64,000 bases of DNA from Saprospiraceae bacterium (lineage in GTDB: Bacteria; Bacteroidota; Bacteroidia; Chitinophagales; Saprospiraceae). Positions within the stretch are counted from its first letter, which is position 1. Each line of letters starts with the position of its first letter. Below are positions 43,726 through 52,651 of this stretch, piece by piece. Made by a program: the position numbers and the translations under genes. Under the pieces are notes generated by a model. It was not told the origin of the DNA and ran no database searches. It worked only from the letters and a program-made list of their open reading frames with translations. The stretch lies in contig JADJXG010000001.1 in assembly GCA_016715965.1 (NCBI GenBank), positions 3,539,501 to 3,603,500 of the forward strand. The letters run 5' to 3'.

Positions 43726-44510
43726 TTTTAAGTGCCACTGTCATCGGAAGCGGAAATGTGGCAAAGGCTCTATGCCCGAGATTAATCGAGACTGGAATAA
43801 AAATACAACAAATATTCTCAAGAAAAACCCCTGAGTCAAATTCATTTTGCAGTCTGATGGATGAAAATAAAATTGAACTCATCAATGATCTTGAAAGAAT
43901 AAAACCAAACGCTGATATTTATATTCTCGCTGTCAAGGATGATGCCATCAAGGAGGTGTCCGAAAAACTAAGTCAGGTTTTACCAAGTGAAAAAATCATT
44001 GCCCATCTTTCGGGATCAAGTGGTTTGGAATTAATCTCTGAACATTTTAGTTGTAAAGTATGTATCTGGCCAATGTACAGTTTTAGTGGTACGGAAGTTA
44101 ACTGGCAAATCATTCCTTTGTTTGTTAGCAGTAACCAAGCTGAAGATCCAGAAATTATAAGATTTGTGCAAAAAATTTCCTCCTCAACGTACTTGGTCAC
44201 AGATAAAGATAAATTGAAAATTCACATTGCCGCGGTATTTGCCAATAATTTTAGTAATTATAATTTGCGAATTGCAAAAAACATTTTACAAAACAACCAA
44301 ATTCCTCTTTCTGTTTTTAAGCCGATGATGGATGGGATGATATCCAAAATATTTGAATCCGGACCTGAGAAAACACAGTCAGGACCAGCCATGCGAAAAG
44401 ATTATAAAACCATACAATTGCAGGAAGAATATCTCCAAATTCATTTTCCGCAATTTGCAGCTTTGTATAAGCTATATTCTGATTTAATTTCTTCAAGCCA
44501 CATATCATGA
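43722..44510 (+). CDS. DUF2520/Rossmann-like NAD(P)-binding protein
   Basis: This protein of about 262 residues begins with an NAD(P)-binding motif VIGSGNVAKAL and continues with segments IYILAVKDDAI and IIAHLSGSSGLELI, typical of the Rossmann-like/DUF2520 family related to ketopantoate and pyrroline-5-carboxylate reductases. The C-terminal helical domain includes AAVFANNFSNYN and MRKDYKTIQLQ. The substrate is unknown. ATG 43722 is chosen because it gives the ATGA overlap with ccmF, and it overlaps the next small gene in the same way. Confidence 0.82.
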   Translation: MILSATVIGSGNVAKALCPRLIETGIKIQQIFSRKTPESNSFCSLMDENKIELINDLERIKPNADIYILAVKDDAIKEVSEKLSQVLPSEKIIAHLSGSSGLELISEHFSCKVCIWPMYSFSGTEVNWQIIPLFVSSNQAEDPEIIRFVQKISSSTYLVTDKDKLKIHIAAVFANNFSNYNLRIAKNILQNNQIPLSVFKPMMDGMISKIFESGPEKTQSGPAMRKDYKTIQLQEEYLQIHFPQFAALYKLYSDLISSSHIS

Positions 44511-44752
44511 GATTATTAGGACAGGTTCCTCATGCCAATCTTATTATCAGCATCTTTAAATCCAATCAAAAGATCATCATCAAATTTGAGATTGGACCTT
44601 TCGAACAAACTTATAAATTCCTAGAAACCTCACAACTTGCAGATTTCGATTCCGCATCCAAACTAATCAACGAAGAATGGATCAAGGATGTTTTTACCAT
44701 TTTTGATTCAATGAACCATAAATATAAACAGATTTCAACACAAATTATTTAG
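44507..44752 (+). CDS. Small conserved-context hypothetical protein
   Basis: The 81-residue protein starts within an ATGA overlap of the preceding stop, so translation is probably coupled and the gene is likely real. It has no signal peptide, membrane segment or Cys. Its composition (IISIFKSNQKIIIKFEIGP, then a helical half) is that of a small alpha/beta protein. I recognise no family. A role cannot be inferred beyond its position in the ccmEF-DUF2520 run. Confidence 0.55.
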   Translation: MRLLGQVPHANLIISIFKSNQKIIIKFEIGPFEQTYKFLETSQLADFDSASKLINEEWIKDVFTIFDSMNHKYKQISTQII

Positions 44753-44761
44753 ACTCAAAAT

Positions 44762-45340
44762 ATGATTGGAACGAAAACTTTTTTAACTTGGAAAGTTGTC
44801 ATCATCTCCACATTTTTATTTTTTTCCAGTTGCCTGGAAGATCCTACCTTGCAGGAGGTCGAAACTGAAATCAAGTTAAGGTACTTATCCGGACCCCTGG
44901 CTGGAGTTGAGTTTGCCATAACAACGGGATCGGATCCTAATGGCGATCTCCAGTTTCTGCCCTCAAAAAACATTACCAGGGTATATTGTCAGCCTCTACA
45001 AGAATATTTTTCGAATCGACTTAAAACTTCAAGTTCTATCAACTTTGCGTGGGAAGGAATTCCATCCACAGGTGAAAAACTCGCTGTAAATGCTAACAAT
45101 CCAACAGAACAGTGGGCTGGGGATATCGATATTGGTCTAAACAATGGAGACTATATTACAACCAGTATTCCCAAAAACACAAAGCTGCAAATAAACAAAT
45201 ATCCATTGGCGGGTGAACTAGTGGAGGGACAGCTAAATTTTTCTTCTTTTACAAATTATAAGTGGGAAGGAATTACAGGACAGATGGTAATGGCTGTTTA
45301 TGTTGAGTTTAAAATCGTCCGATCAGCTGATGGACAGTAA
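44762..45340 (+). CDS. Hypothetical lipoprotein
   Basis: The 192-residue protein has a lipoprotein signal: a hydrophobic segment (about 9-21) and a lipobox ending FFSSC with the modified cysteine at residue 24. The mature part is beta-rich and without recognised domains. It starts 9 bases after the 81-residue gene and is the last member of the ccmEF run. Bases 45341-45574 hold no further gene, only AT-rich DNA and the promoter of the next gene. Confidence 0.65.
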   Translation: MIGTKTFLTWKVVIISTFLFFSSCLEDPTLQEVETEIKLRYLSGPLAGVEFAITTGSDPNGDLQFLPSKNITRVYCQPLQEYFSNRLKTSSSINFAWEGIPSTGEKLAVNANNPTEQWAGDIDIGLNNGDYITTSIPKNTKLQINKYPLAGELVEGQLNFSSFTNYKWEGITGQMVMAVYVEFKIVRSADGQ

Positions 45341-45551
45341 GTTTCTAAAATTGTCTACCCAATAATTCTCAATCCAATCCCAATCGTTTGGCTTTTCATT
45401 AAAGTACACAACGATTACTCACTCATATTGAACGCCGCCAAATCATTTTATCTAAAATACAAAATTTCTTTTTGGATTTATTCCAAACAAATCGTCTGAA
45501 GTGTCAGAATAAAACTCCAATCTAAAACCCTGTTGAATTACAGGATTCAAT

Positions 45552-45559
45552 TAATTTTG
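45552..45559 (+). promoter_or_regulatory. -7 element of the NAD(P)HX repair gene
   Basis: TAATTTTG (45552-45559) matches TAnnTTTG and predicts transcription from about 45563, 12 bases before the ATG. Confidence 0.5.
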
Positions 45560-45574
45560 ACTCAAACTTAAAAA

Positions 45575-47062
45575 ATGGCCCTCAAAATATTCAATCCAGC
45601 TCAAATCAAAAAGATTGAACAGGAATCAATTCGCTTACAGGGCATTTCTACAGATCAATTGATGGAAAGAGCAGGACAGGTGTTTACCGATTGGATGGTT
45701 AAAAAATGGAATTCCGCCGAAGTGCATATATTCTGTGGAAGAGGTAACAATGGAGGAGATGGTCTTGTCATCGGTAGGTTATTGAGCCAACGGTTTTGGA
45801 AAGTAAACATTTGGTTGCTGCCATGGGAATCCGAATCAAGTCCTGATTTTCAACTCAATTTTCAAAGGCTTAATCTTAAGCAAGGTATCGTCCTAAAAAA
45901 TGAGTTTTCAAATAGTGAAATATTAACCATCCAGCCTGATGCACTGATCATAGATGCTATCTTAGGGACAGGTACAAATCGGACAGTGCATGGCCATTTA
46001 AAAGAAACAATTCAAACCATTAATCGTCTACCCAATCTAAAAATTTCGGTTGATATTCCAAGCGGACTTCTACCTTGCGATAACAGTCTGGGTGTAGCCA
46101 TAAAATCTGACTGGACTTTGACGTTTGAATATCCCAAACTTGCCTTTTTAATGCCTGAAAATGAACCTTACGTCAAAAATTGGGATGTCGCTTCCATTCA
46201 ATTATCAAAACAAGCAGAAATTAATGAAACAATTAATTTTTATGTTACAGAAAAAAAAGATGTCCAAAAAATGTGTCAGCCAAGATCCAGATTCGCTCAC
46301 AAGTACCAATGTGGACAGGCTGCAATACTTGCGGGTGCTCCTCAAATGTGCGGCGCCGGTATTTTGAGTGCCGATGCTTGTTTGCGCAGCGGAGCAGGAT
46401 TGGTCACCTTGATCAGCTCAGAACAATGCAAATCTGCCTTATTTTCCAGAAAACCCGAGATCATATTTGCAATTTCCAGTGAACTGGATTCCATAAATTG
46501 GGAAAAAGTCCATGCACTTTGTATTGGACCAGGTCTAAATCAAAAAATTCTTCAAGATTTTTTTGCAAATGGTCCGCCTCATGTTCCATTGGTCGTAGAT
46601 GCTGAAGCCATCCGATTTTTGGCAAAAAATCCAGAAATCCTTGGTCAGTTACCCAAAAACTCTGTTTTTACACCCCATACCGGAGAATTGTCTGATCTAT
46701 TAGGAGACCGAGTCAACTCCTTCCACCTACTTAATAAAGCAATGGATTGGTGTACAAGTCATGGTCATTACATGGTATTAAAAGGTGCTTATAGCGCTTG
46801 CATTTCACCAGATAAAGAAACATGGTTTAATCATACAGGAAATCCCGGTTTGGCCACCGCGGGGAGTGGGGATGTTCTAAGTGGAATTATCACTGGTCTT
46901 TTGGCACAGTCCTATCCGGTATTTGACGCCATGCGATTGGGAGTGTGGTTACATGGATTGTCAGCTGACCTGGCTTTGGAAAACGAATCTGAGGAAAGCC
47001 TTAATGCAGGAGATCTCATCAAATATCTTGGCCGTGCTTATAAAGATTTAATGTCCGCATGA
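45575..47062 (+). CDS. nnr: Bifunctional NAD(P)HX epimerase / ADP-dependent NAD(P)HX dehydratase
   Basis: The 495-residue enzyme repairs hydrated NAD(P)H. The N-terminal YjeF_N domain (about 1-215) has the epimerase motif CGRGNNGGDGLVIGRLL near residue 52-68 and VDIPSGL. The C-terminal ribokinase-like domain (about 225-495) has CGAGILSADACLRSGAGLV, PHTGELSDLLG and the ADP-dependent dehydratase signature NPGLATAGSGDVLSGIITG. The order and length match fused NnrE-NnrD enzymes. It is monocistronic with a short leader. Confidence 0.95.
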   Translation: MALKIFNPAQIKKIEQESIRLQGISTDQLMERAGQVFTDWMVKKWNSAEVHIFCGRGNNGGDGLVIGRLLSQRFWKVNIWLLPWESESSPDFQLNFQRLNLKQGIVLKNEFSNSEILTIQPDALIIDAILGTGTNRTVHGHLKETIQTINRLPNLKISVDIPSGLLPCDNSLGVAIKSDWTLTFEYPKLAFLMPENEPYVKNWDVASIQLSKQAEINETINFYVTEKKDVQKMCQPRSRFAHKYQCGQAAILAGAPQMCGAGILSADACLRSGAGLVTLISSEQCKSALFSRKPEIIFAISSELDSINWEKVHALCIGPGLNQKILQDFFANGPPHVPLVVDAEAIRFLAKNPEILGQLPKNSVFTPHTGELSDLLGDRVNSFHLLNKAMDWCTSHGHYMVLKGAYSACISPDKETWFNHTGNPGLATAGSGDVLSGIITGLLAQSYPVFDAMRLGVWLHGLSADLALENESEESLNAGDLIKYLGRAYKDLMSA

Positions 47063-47170
47063 AATGTAACTGAAAGATCGTGAATTCGGTTTCCCGGGAA
47101 TTAAAATAAAAACAATCGTCAATGCATTTCTATCTGTCTTATAGATCATTGCAATATAATACCGGAATAT

Positions 47171-47202
47171 TTAACCAATCCGTCGATTAACCCCTATTTT
47201 TG
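47171..47202 (+). promoter_or_regulatory. Promoter of the HU/SPOR gene (TTAA-N20-TATTTTTG)
   Basis: The -7 element TATTTTTG (47195-47202) matches TAnnTTTG, and TTAA lies exactly 20 bases upstream (47171-47174). The predicted leader is about 28 bases, ending at the TTG start. Bases 47063-47170 hold nothing recognised. Confidence 0.55.
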
Positions 47203-47233
47203 AGCGATTTTTATAAAGTTTAAAACTTACAAG

Positions 47234-48205
47234 TTGGACTCAACGCCGGATATTAACTACCTGCTTTGGTGGCATGTCAATCAATATGGTTGGTTGGATA
47301 TGCCTGGAATCGGGTATTTTACATCAAGGAAAACTGAGGCCAATATTGACCACCAGAATCAGTTGATTTATCCCTCTGGTCTGACCCTCACCCTCACTTC
47401 TGATCAGGTACAGAGAGCTGATGAAATGATAATGAATATCCACAGAGAAACTGGTTTTGAGACCCAGATCCTGGAAGCACAATTGGCAGACCTTTGCGGA
47501 ATACTCACAAGAGAATTAAAGGAACACAGCAACGCAGAATTTGAGCCTTATGGTCTCTTAAAAATAAACGATACAGGTGAGGTGAAATTCTCTCCTTCCG
47601 ATTTTAATCTTCACAAAGATTTTCTTGGACTTGGTCCCGTTACCCTGACTCCACTGATGATGATCTATCAGAAATCTGAAGAACCTATCGTTCCGATAAA
47701 ACCTATGGTAAAGAAAAAAGAACCCAATCTCAAATGGCTCTACTATCTATTGGCCATTTTGTGGATATTGTTTTTAATTCTACTACTTTGGCCTTCAGGT
47801 CCTCAAAAATCCAATCCCATTGTTCAATCTCCAATGATTGAAGATCCAGCGGTCAAATCATTTGATAGCAATGACAATTCTGAAATCTTTTCTTCCGATA
47901 CCATTGTAGCGGACACACTATCCTTTGAAAAGGAAGTGGAAATCGTGGAAGACAATATCAATCAGGTGAATGAAGAGGTGATGGGAAAAACTTGTGTGAT
48001 TATTGTAGGCTCCTTTCTTAAAAAGTCAAATGCCATAAGAATGCAAGAAAAGGTGAGTGAAGATGGATATCAAGTATATACTGAATTATATGGCGATTTT
48101 AACAGAGTAGGCATTCAATTTGATTGCTTTCATCAAAAACTGGAAGAAGTTCTTGAGGAATTAAAACAAAAATACCATCCGGATTCCTGGATATTAAAAC
48201 ACTAA
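47234..48205 (+). CDS. HU-CCDC81-like/SPOR membrane protein
   Basis: The protein has 323 residues. The N-terminal 30 residues (INYLLWWHVNQYGWLDMPGIGYF) look like the bacterial HU-CCDC81 domain that opens several Bacteroidota proteins. A second repeat-like part follows to about 145. A single membrane segment lies at about 168-186, and the C-terminus (from about 250) resembles a SPOR peptidoglycan-binding domain (CVIIVGSFLKKSNAIRMQEKV). Such proteins may link DNA-facing or cytosolic partners to septal peptidoglycan. The start is TTG at 47234; no ATG precedes the domain. kdsA follows after 13 bases. Confidence 0.7.
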   Translation: MDSTPDINYLLWWHVNQYGWLDMPGIGYFTSRKTEANIDHQNQLIYPSGLTLTLTSDQVQRADEMIMNIHRETGFETQILEAQLADLCGILTRELKEHSNAEFEPYGLLKINDTGEVKFSPSDFNLHKDFLGLGPVTLTPLMMIYQKSEEPIVPIKPMVKKKEPNLKWLYYLLAILWILFLILLLWPSGPQKSNPIVQSPMIEDPAVKSFDSNDNSEIFSSDTIVADTLSFEKEVEIVEDNINQVNEEVMGKTCVIIVGSFLKKSNAIRMQEKVSEDGYQVYTELYGDFNRVGIQFDCFHQKLEEVLEELKQKYHPDSWILKH

Positions 48206-48218
48206 ATCAAATATACCC

Positions 48219-49037
48219 ATGTCAAAATGGAATTCTATTGCTGAGATTACAAAATCCAATAAAGACTCCTTTTTTTTAATTGCTGGACCATGCGTGGTAG
48301 AATCAAAAGAGCTCTGCTTTCAGGTGGCAGAACAGATGATCGAAATTTGCAAGAGACTTTCGATTCCCTATATTTTTAAAGCGTCTTACCGAAAAGCAAA
48401 CCGCTCCAGAATTGATTCATTTACCGGAATTGGCGATGCTGAAGCATTAGCAGTTTTAAAAGAAATTGGTACAAATTTTGGTATCCCTGTCACTACTGAT
48501 ATTCATACAGAAGAAGAAGCTGTACTTGCAGGCCAATTTGTAGACATTTTACAAATTCCTGCTTTCTTATGCAGACAAACCAGCCTTTTGGTTGCAGCTG
48601 CTCAAACAGGCAGAATTGTCAATGTTAAAAAAGGACAATTTATGTCTCCTGAAGCCATGATTTATGCTGTAGATAAAATACGGCAGTCCAGTAAGGCGGA
48701 ACCTTGGTTAACGGATAGAGGATCTTGCTTTGGTTACCATGATCTTATTGTAGACTACAGAGGAATTCCGACCATGCAATCCTTTGGAGTGCCTGTCATC
48801 ATGGATTGTACACACGCCCTGCAACAGCCCAATCAAACCATTGGGGTCACCGGCGGAAGACCCGATCAAATACCTACCATTGCCAGAGCAGCGATTGCTG
48901 TTGGTGTAGATGGAATTTTTATTGAAACACATCCAAAACCTTCGGAAGCAAAATCTGATGGTGCGAACATGTTGCCTTTGGATCAAATGGAAGAACTACT
49001 AACTCGTCTTGTAAAAATCAGAAAGGCCATCCTTTAA
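48219..49037 (+). CDS. kdsA: 3-deoxy-8-phosphooctulonate (KDO 8-P) synthase
   Basis: KdsA joins arabinose 5-phosphate and PEP to give KDO 8-phosphate for the lipopolysaccharide core. The 272-residue TIM-barrel protein has FFLIAGPCVVES, FKASYRKANRSR, TDIHTEEEA, VNVKKGQFMSPEAM and GGRPDQIPTIARAA in family order, ending with DGANMLPLDQMEELL. It is upstream of the FAD oxidoreductase gene by 6 bases. It lies apart from the lpx operon. Confidence 0.96.
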   Translation: MSKWNSIAEITKSNKDSFFLIAGPCVVESKELCFQVAEQMIEICKRLSIPYIFKASYRKANRSRIDSFTGIGDAEALAVLKEIGTNFGIPVTTDIHTEEEAVLAGQFVDILQIPAFLCRQTSLLVAAAQTGRIVNVKKGQFMSPEAMIYAVDKIRQSSKAEPWLTDRGSCFGYHDLIVDYRGIPTMQSFGVPVIMDCTHALQQPNQTIGVTGGRPDQIPTIARAAIAVGVDGIFIETHPKPSEAKSDGANMLPLDQMEELLTRLVKIRKAIL

Positions 49038-49043
49038 TGATCT

Positions 49044-50597
49044 ATGGCTTTAACATTAGATACAAAGATTCCCCATCAAAAAATTCACGATGCGCTTTGG
49101 TTAAAAGCACATATACAAGACAAGCTTAAACTAAAAGAAAATTTTAGTTATAAAATTGTCAGAAGAAACATTGATGCGAGATTTCAACAGGTTCAATACG
49201 TTTTAAGAATCGAGGTTGATCTTGAAAATAAAATTCAAAATAATTACAAACCACTCGAAAGAATTTTCCCAAAATTTAAATCTCAAAATCCGGTTTTAAT
49301 AGTGGGAGCAGGACCTTGCGGTTATTTTGCAGCATTGCATTTATTGACCAAAGGAATTCGTCCAATCATCATTGATCGCGGCAAAGATGTGCAAAGTCGC
49401 AGAAGAGATTTAAGAGCGATCCAACAAATGGGCATTGTAAATCCTGAATCCAATTATTGCTTTGGTGAAGGTGGAGCAGGAACCTATTCAGATGGAAAAT
49501 TGTACACCCGATCCAACAAAAGAGGTGACATTATGAATGTATTGGATTGGTTGGTCGCCCATGGCGCCACCGATGACATATTGGTAGATGTACATCCGCA
49601 TATCGGTAGCAATAAGTTGCCAGCAATATTGGCAAGAATGAGACAAACCATTTTACAACATGGTGGTGAAATCCATTTTAATACCAAAATGATTGATTTT
49701 AAAATAGTCAATCAACAAATCAAAAGTGTATCAACCAACAAAGAAACTTTTGATGTAAGTCATTTGATTTTAGCTACCGGGCATTCTGCAAGAGACATTT
49801 ATTTACTCTTACAGAGCAAAGGAATCTTGATTGAGACCAAAGCTTTTGCCCTCGGACTTAGAATCGAACATCCGCAGTCCATCATTGACCAGGCACAATA
49901 CCATTGCTTCCCTCGTCCTTCTACCATTCCACCAGCTGCGTACGGTTTGAGTGCTCAAGTAGATCAAAAAGGTGTTTTTTCCTTTTGCATGTGCCCGGGA
50001 GGTTTAATCATTCCTGCGGCTACAGCTCCGGGAGAAATTGTAGTAAATGGGATGTCTTTGTCTAAAAGAGATTCAGCTTTTGCCAATAGTGGCGTAGTCA
50101 CTTCAGTCGATCAGTCAGACTTTCAACCCTTTGAAAAGGAGGGTCCATTGAAGGGAATGTTTTTTCAAGCAGACATAGAGAAACAAATGTTTGGTGCTGG
50201 AGATGGAACTCAGAAAGCACCGGCTCAAAAACTGCTTGACTTTATTGCAGGAAGAGAAAGTAGTTCTCTTCCCAACAGTTCCTATATACCCGGTTTAATC
50301 AATGCCCGATTGGATGAACTTTTACCACAAACCATCAGCCACAGGTTAAAACAGGGATTGCGTATTTTTGGAAAAAAAATGCAATCCTATCTATCTCAAG
50401 AAGCGGTGTTGGTTGGGACAGAATCTCGTACAAGTGCACCTGTGAAGATTCCAAGAGATTCTGAAAGTTGTGAACATCCACAAATCAAAGGACTATTCCC
50501 TTCGGGTGAAGGCGCCGGATATGCCGGAGGCATCCTCTCTGCGGCCATGGATGGTATTAGAGTGGCAGAAGCTATTGCAAAAAATACAAATCAGTAA
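49044..50597 (+). CDS. FAD-dependent oxidoreductase (COG2509-type)
   Basis: The 517-residue protein has an N-terminal unassigned part (about 1-88), then an FAD-binding motif VLIVGAGPCGYFAALHLL, SNYCFGEGGAGTYSDGKLY and a C-terminal FPSGEGAGYAGGILSAAMDG, which together match the uncharacterised COG2509 flavoprotein family. Its substrate is unknown. It probably shares a transcript with kdsA and the HU/SPOR gene. It ends with TAA at 50595. Confidence 0.87.
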   Translation: MALTLDTKIPHQKIHDALWLKAHIQDKLKLKENFSYKIVRRNIDARFQQVQYVLRIEVDLENKIQNNYKPLERIFPKFKSQNPVLIVGAGPCGYFAALHLLTKGIRPIIIDRGKDVQSRRRDLRAIQQMGIVNPESNYCFGEGGAGTYSDGKLYTRSNKRGDIMNVLDWLVAHGATDDILVDVHPHIGSNKLPAILARMRQTILQHGGEIHFNTKMIDFKIVNQQIKSVSTNKETFDVSHLILATGHSARDIYLLLQSKGILIETKAFALGLRIEHPQSIIDQAQYHCFPRPSTIPPAAYGLSAQVDQKGVFSFCMCPGGLIIPAATAPGEIVVNGMSLSKRDSAFANSGVVTSVDQSDFQPFEKEGPLKGMFFQADIEKQMFGAGDGTQKAPAQKLLDFIAGRESSSLPNSSYIPGLINARLDELLPQTISHRLKQGLRIFGKKMQSYLSQEAVLVGTESRTSAPVKIPRDSESCEHPQIKGLFPSGEGAGYAGGILSAAMDGIRVAEAIAKNTNQ

Positions 50598-51030
50598 AAA
50601 CAGAAATTTATTCATACATTAAATTCTGAATTGGTAAAACCTGGTGGAGTTGTAGCTTATTCATATTCAGTTGATCAATTAAGCCAATTCTTAAAAATTA
50701 AAGAGAAAAATAAAGTCAATCCGGCTTAACGGTTCTAATCAAACCTCCATCAAGATATCTTAGATTCATAAATAGCATAAGGCTCCATTGGAAAATAATA
50801 TTTCTGCCTTTTCCATCGGTATAATAAAATATTATCGGTGACATTTGACTAAAATGATTCAATGGCCTAGCTACTTCAATTTTCTAATGAAGAGTTCAAA
50901 ATCAGTTTACAATATACATTGAGAGTATAACTTATTTCTTGCATAAAAGACCTTCCATTTCGATATTAAAAAAAAGCAAAAATTTAAATTTTTTGTTAAT
51001 ATTATTAATCTTGTTTAATCTTTTTGTTAT
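50598..51030. other. Long gene-poor region with possible gene remnants
   Basis: No intact gene is seen. Two short open stretches look protein-like. On the plus strand, 50598-50729 follows the stop of the FAD gene in the same frame and reads LVKPGGVVAYSYSVDQLSQF near its middle. On the minus strand, 50887-50716 includes SPIIFYYTDGKGRNIIFQWS and then RYLDGGLIRTVKPD before a stop. Neither has a good start. They could be decayed genes or chance. From about 50900 on the DNA is very AT-rich with T-runs. Confidence 0.35.
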
Positions 51031-51062
51031 TTTGTTAAACAATAGTATGGTTTTTAAATTTA
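51031..51062 (+). promoter_or_regulatory. Promoter of the fasciclin gene (TTTG-N20-TAAATTTA)
   Basis: TTTG (51031-51034) is followed after exactly 20 bases by TAAATTTA (51055-51062), which matches five of the six fixed TAnnTTTG bases. Predicted transcription from about 51066 gives a 37-base, AT-rich leader. Confidence 0.5.
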
Positions 51063-51102
51063 GGTTTAGGTAGTTTAAATTAATCACTTTAAATCTAACT
51101 TT

Positions 51103-51825
51103 ATGAAATGGATCTCCTTTTTTCTCCTTAGCTTTCTTTTTACAATCAATTTATTGGGGCAAAATAAGGTTTACGACATGATTGCCTCCTCCCCGGATCA
51201 TACCATTCTCGAAACCGCTATTGACCTGGCTGGGCTAAAAGATGCGCTCAATGGTGATGGACCTTTTACCGTCTTTGCTCCAACGGATGCAGCCATTCAA
51301 GCCTTACCAGAAGGTGTTCTTGACGCTTTACTTGCTGACCCAAGCGGTGCATTAAAAGACATTCTATTGTACCATGTAGTCGGAGCACAGGCTCTTTCAT
51401 CTGATCTCAGCAACGAGCAGGAAATACAAACACTTCTTGCGAATAAAAATGTGCGTGTGACGATCCGTGCAGAAGGCGTTTTTATCAATGATGCCAAAGT
51501 TATTGTTGCAGATTTGGTAGCGGACAATGGTGTGATTCATGTGATCGATGCGGTTTTAACTCCTATTACCTCATCTGTAAACAATCTCAATGTCAATGTT
51601 AATATATACCCCAATCCTTTTACTGAGTTTATACACATCGATTTTCCCAATCCTTCAGCTCAGACTTTAAAGATTGAATTACTGGATGTTCAGGGAAAAT
51701 TGATTCAGTCTTTCAATTCAGGTTCAACGACTGAGCGGATATATGTAAAAGCTGCGCCCGGAACCTATATACTAAAGATAGTGAATCAAGATGCACAACA
51801 GGAATTTAAGCTTATCAAAAAATAA
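51103..51825 (+). CDS. Fasciclin-domain protein with T9SS sorting domain
   Basis: The 240-residue secreted protein has a signal peptide (about 1-20), one fasciclin domain (about 22-158, with GPFTVFAPTDAAIQALP near the start and NGVIHVIDAVLTP near the end), and a T9SS type A sorting domain (about 165-240; NIYPNPFTEFIHIDF). Fasciclin domains mediate adhesion between cells or to a matrix. It is monocistronic, flanked by a promoter and a terminator. Confidence 0.93.
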   Translation: MKWISFFLLSFLFTINLLGQNKVYDMIASSPDHTILETAIDLAGLKDALNGDGPFTVFAPTDAAIQALPEGVLDALLADPSGALKDILLYHVVGAQALSSDLSNEQEIQTLLANKNVRVTIRAEGVFINDAKVIVADLVADNGVIHVIDAVLTPITSSVNNLNVNVNIYPNPFTEFIHIDFPNPSAQTLKIELLDVQGKLIQSFNSGSTTERIYVKAAPGTYILKIVNQDAQQEFKLIKK

Positions 51826-51857
51826 AAAACATTGATTTTGTAAATAGAATAAGTTTA

Positions 51858-51888
51858 AAAGCTTCGGAAAAAATCCGGAGCTTTTTCT
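51858..51888 (+). terminator. Terminator after the fasciclin gene
   Basis: AAAGCTTCGGA (about 51858-51868) pairs with TCCGGAGCTTT (about 51874-51884, one G-U pair), followed by TTTC and T. It lies about 33 bases after the stop. Confidence 0.8.
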
Positions 51889-51942
51889 TTGAAATTTAAT
51901 TTTTAAATTTAAAAATATATCATCCATTCTTAAATAGAAATC

Positions 51943-52647
51943 ATGGTTCAGAATAAGAAATATTTAATCATTGGAGCCTCCTCAGGAATCAGACTTGCTA
52001 TTTCAAAAAAACTATCAGAGAATGGCGCTCATGTGTTGGGTACTTATTTTAAAAATAAAAAGGAAAACATGCATGCTGGTCTTGAGTATCATTACTTAGA
52101 TGTAATGGGGCAAGAATTTGATCCAAAATATTTAGATGATTCATTGAATGGACTGGTCTATTGTCCCGGAACTATTTCTCTCTTACCCTTTACTCGAATA
52201 AATCCCGAAAAATTTCTTGAAGACTATCAATTTCAGTTCCTTGGATTGATTCGTTCGGTACAAATGGCCATACCCTTTCTCAAAAAATCTACTCAGGCAT
52301 CTGTAATCTTCTTTTCTACGATCGCCGTTCAAATTGGTATGCCTTTTCACAGTATGGTTGCAAGTTCAAAAGGAGCCATTGAAGGATTGACACGTTCACT
52401 TGCTGCAGAATTTGCTCCGCAAATCAGGTTTAATTGTATTGCTCCGGCATTGGTGGAAACTCCATTGGCCGCTTCTCTACTCAATACCGAAGAAAAAAGA
52501 ATGAACCTCGCACTAAAAAATCCTTTAAAACGTCTGGGGCAACCAGAAGATATTGCAGAAATGACATGCTTTCTTTTGTCAGAGAAGTCTTCCTGGATGA
52601 CAGGACAAATTATTCATTTAGACGGAGGTTTCGGATCAATTAAATAA
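51943..52647 (+). CDS. SDR-fold protein lacking the catalytic Tyr
   Basis: The 234-residue protein has the short-chain dehydrogenase fold. The cofactor motif reads GASSGIR (11-17), with Arg17 in place of the last Gly. The catalytic Ser is present (Ser125), but the YxxxK motif reads V139-x3-K143 in SMVASSK. The end WMTGQIIHLDGG is typical. The missing Tyr suggests it is not a normal dehydrogenase. From memory, close relatives in other Bacteroidota share this loss and pair with an SRPBCC protein near photolyase genes. The SRPBCC partner follows after 4 bases, but no photolyase is adjacent here. Confidence 0.85.
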   Translation: MVQNKKYLIIGASSGIRLAISKKLSENGAHVLGTYFKNKKENMHAGLEYHYLDVMGQEFDPKYLDDSLNGLVYCPGTISLLPFTRINPEKFLEDYQFQFLGLIRSVQMAIPFLKKSTQASVIFFSTIAVQIGMPFHSMVASSKGAIEGLTRSLAAEFAPQIRFNCIAPALVETPLAASLLNTEEKRMNLALKNPLKRLGQPEDIAEMTCFLLSEKSSWMTGQIIHLDGGFGSIK

Positions 52648-52651
52648 TCAA

